The notes under the pieces: generated by a model
Told to the model about the DNA's origin: nothing
Databases searched by the model: none
Seen by the model: the letters and a program-made list of their open reading frames with translations, nothing else
Made by a program: the position numbers and the translations under genes
Assembly: GCA_910589415.1 (NCBI GenBank)
Contig: OU342632.1
Location: 30,145,637 to 30,209,636 of the forward strand
Reading direction: 5' to 3'
Length of the DNA stretch: 64,000 nucleotides
From: Malachius bipustulatus
Lineage: Eukaryota > Arthropoda > Insecta > Coleoptera > Melyridae
Shown: piece by piece, positions 61,751 through 64,000 of the stretch
Layout: every line of letters begins with the position of its first letter
How positions within the stretch are numbered: the stretch's first letter is position 1

Positions 61751-64000
61751 GTAAGTGGAGTAAACTAAAACTACAGTAATTAACCTGTCAATTATTTATT
61801 ATTCAGGTTGGGACCTAGTTAATTTATTAATTATTATTGAAGATGAAAGTTGAAAGGTCAGTTTTATAAGTAGTGTCGTGTTCGTGTTACAATGGTAAAT
61901 TTTAAATATTCCTTTCGCCGATATCTGTACATTGTTGTATTCATGTTTCTCGTGAATTAATCAATTTACCTGGCGCTAGTGATTTTTTAAATTTTAATGG
62001 TTTTACTGGTTCTTGATTATGAGTAGTGATAGGATAGGTCGATGATAATTTGAGTAGAATGGTAAACAAAAGGATGTTATCAATTCTTTTAACGATCGTC
62101 AAATAATTCACATTATAAATGTTGATCGAGCAGTGGTCTAAGCCCCAGCCACACCAACATTGTTTAATACATACTTAATCAAAGCTTTATCTACTCATGA
62201 ACGGACTTTAATCTATTTTATAATATATCAGTCATCAAAATGATAATAATTAATGTGTTAATTAGTTTTAGCCTCCAATACCTGCATAATTATCTATCCA
62301 GTAACCGGTATTTGGTTATTTATTTATTACTGGCTGATTTATTATGGGTAATGCTGTCATGTCAGAAAAGCCTATGCACCGATATCATTATACAGGAGAA
62401 GCAATAAATGTTTTATAAGGTGAAATTATTAATTAATGGTAAATGTTTTGCTAATTTTTGTTATTTCATAATTTTGAGATGTTTCAGTTCCATAACAAAA
62501 TTAATGCCACATTTAAATAACGGTACGACTACATTGTTGTAACAAATAACAAACTACTACGACAAACGAAAATATGCAGCTCATTCTAATAATACTCACG
62601 TGCAGACGGTTATAATACATGACTTTGTGTCTGCCGAGGCTCCGACATCCAATAATGATAAGATTGCGAGATAAACAAAAACGGAACATGTGAGTGAATG
62701 TCAGCGCAGCTTGAAAACAAGGAGGCGGGTTTGGTGCAACCGCTTGAGCACTCACAGTAGTCATAGTCGTTCGAGGATATTTCAACCTGAGCTTAAATTT
62801 CTAGTTTATAATTTTCTAAGCAGCTAGGCACTACAGTGTGAAAAATGTCCTATCCCTGTTAAGTGACCAACAATACACAAATGTACAAATATTAACATAC
62901 TTTTATTACCTGTTCAATTATAAAAAATACTGTACTCCTAAAAACAACAACAATGGAACCGCTACTGTCTTATCATCAAAGTGGAAATTCTGAATTGATT
63001 TGGTGCATACCATTGACAGTTGTGACGACACCCAAAGATCCATTGAACAAACTATTCTTCTGCTTCTAGTCCTAATTCACTTGCACGTGTCACAGAAAGA
63101 ATTCACTCAGCTATTCACAGCAAAAGCTCTTCTCTGATTCTGACTTCTCTCTTGAGCTTGCCTCACTCATATCAACTCCGTTAACTAACTGGCCCTGACG
63201 AACGCGTTCCTTATACAGGGTCCTGCAACAGTGCATCAGGCATTCCTAGCGCCCTTACCTGTGAGATAATAAAATAGATGAAAGTTGCATTGTACATATG
63301 CCATACAACTTTATATATTATTTTATTAGGTATTATAGTTATTTTAAAAATAGGACATCCTGTATGTTATTACATTTTGAGATTGTCTGAGAAGATCTAG
63401 TAAGAATGGTTTTTACAGCTTCAGTTTAAGCTGAGTAGGTTATGAGTTATAAACAAGTGAAAATCACAGTTTTCCAACTTGAAGCAGCTTACATCAAAAA
63501 CCGTTCAAGATGACTATCATTATTATTCCCTCTGTTTATTCCGGAAATTATTCTCGCGTCAACAGTTTTAAAAAAAAATTAGGGGGATTAATAGAATCCG
63601 GCGTGGAGCTACCTCAGTCTCTAAATTCACGACTAGCACACCGCTCGCTACGATATGATACAAACGTCAAACAGCTTTAAAAAATTGGAGGATTAATAGG
63701 TTGCTATTAATAGTTCCTGAGTGGAGCTAACTCGGCCACTATATTCATGGTCATTACATTTTCTTGAAATTTCTGAAGGAAAAGGGAACAATGACCAAAT
63801 GACCTGTCCACCAGGCTTTAATCGGTTTCTGGTCATCTTGACACCCGCATCCGCATGCGTGCTTGGATTTATTAGTTCCACACCGAAACGGTTCATAGGA
63901 ACGACATTAATAGAATGTTTCAAATAATTTACCATGAACCCATTAAGGCCCAAATCTAAACGAGTAATTGAACAATTGAATAAAGTACTTCATTTAGTCA
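61751..64000. other. Presumed intron of the PEX13-like gene
   Basis: No further exon recognised. 63335-63510 is an F1-type repeat arm (GTTATAAACAAGTGAAAATC block). 63570-63740 contains two diverged direct copies of an ATTxGxGGATTAATAG block with a GTGGAGCTA block near each. Confidence 0.4.

Overview
This is eukaryotic, AT-rich DNA from an insect. The evidence is spliced genes with GT-AG introns, a cytochrome c oxidase subunit 5B gene whose protein reads as an insect form, C2H2 zinc-finger genes with a 'CEECSYET' finger style, and an insect-type transposon load (Ty3/gypsy, pogo, hAT, piggyBac-like and TA-flanked MITEs, several LINEs, a tRNA-derived SINE). A beetle is my best guess, but the order cannot be fixed from this sequence alone. 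Most of the window is transposon on transposon; ordinary genes are few.

Layout. 0-9 kb: a broken Myb/SANT-like exon, LINE debris, and three long palindromic (foldback) elements, one interrupted by a decayed RNase H-bearing LINE. 9.3-24.7 kb: a nest. A minus-strand LINE relic is cut twice, once by a foldback that itself contains a 9.8-kb Ty3/gypsy element with intact gag and pol, and once by a 4.0-kb intact pogo-like transposon with a PHD-finger exon. 24.9-50.7 kb: a cluster of five related C2H2 zinc-finger loci, three on the minus strand with intact reading frames and two on the plus strand that are broken. Between and inside them lie piggyBac-like, TA-type and hAT elements, including a hAT inside a hAT inside a third element that splits one zinc-finger gene. 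51-58 kb: a tRNA-derived SINE with perfect 13-bp target duplications; a two-exon ubiquitin-like gene (minus strand) whose intron holds a 2.25-kb transposon; then, on the plus strand, COX5B. 58-64 kb: further foldbacks and MITEs and what looks like exon 1 of PEX13 at 61.6 kb.

How the parts relate. The three minus-strand zinc-finger genes share an acidic N-terminal module with the two plus-strand ones, and parts of their 3' flanks are shared, so the cluster grew by segmental duplication and later tandem finger duplication. The ubiquitin-like gene and COX5B are transcribed away from each other from a shared interval of about 1.8 kb that a degenerate foldback has entered. Many short mobile elements have 'TA' at both ends, which points to Tc1/mariner/pogo-type mobilisation; the intact pogo element in the window is one possible source of transposase for some of them.

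The most interesting items are the ubiquitin-like gene with a C-terminal Cys-containing tail after Gly-Gly; the pogo element whose intron splice sites lie inside a 33-nt inverted repeat; the canonical A AAA AAC slippage heptamer in the gag-pol overlap of the Ty3/gypsy element; and the TA-flanked CAGGGTG palindrome family, copies of which host the nested insertions.
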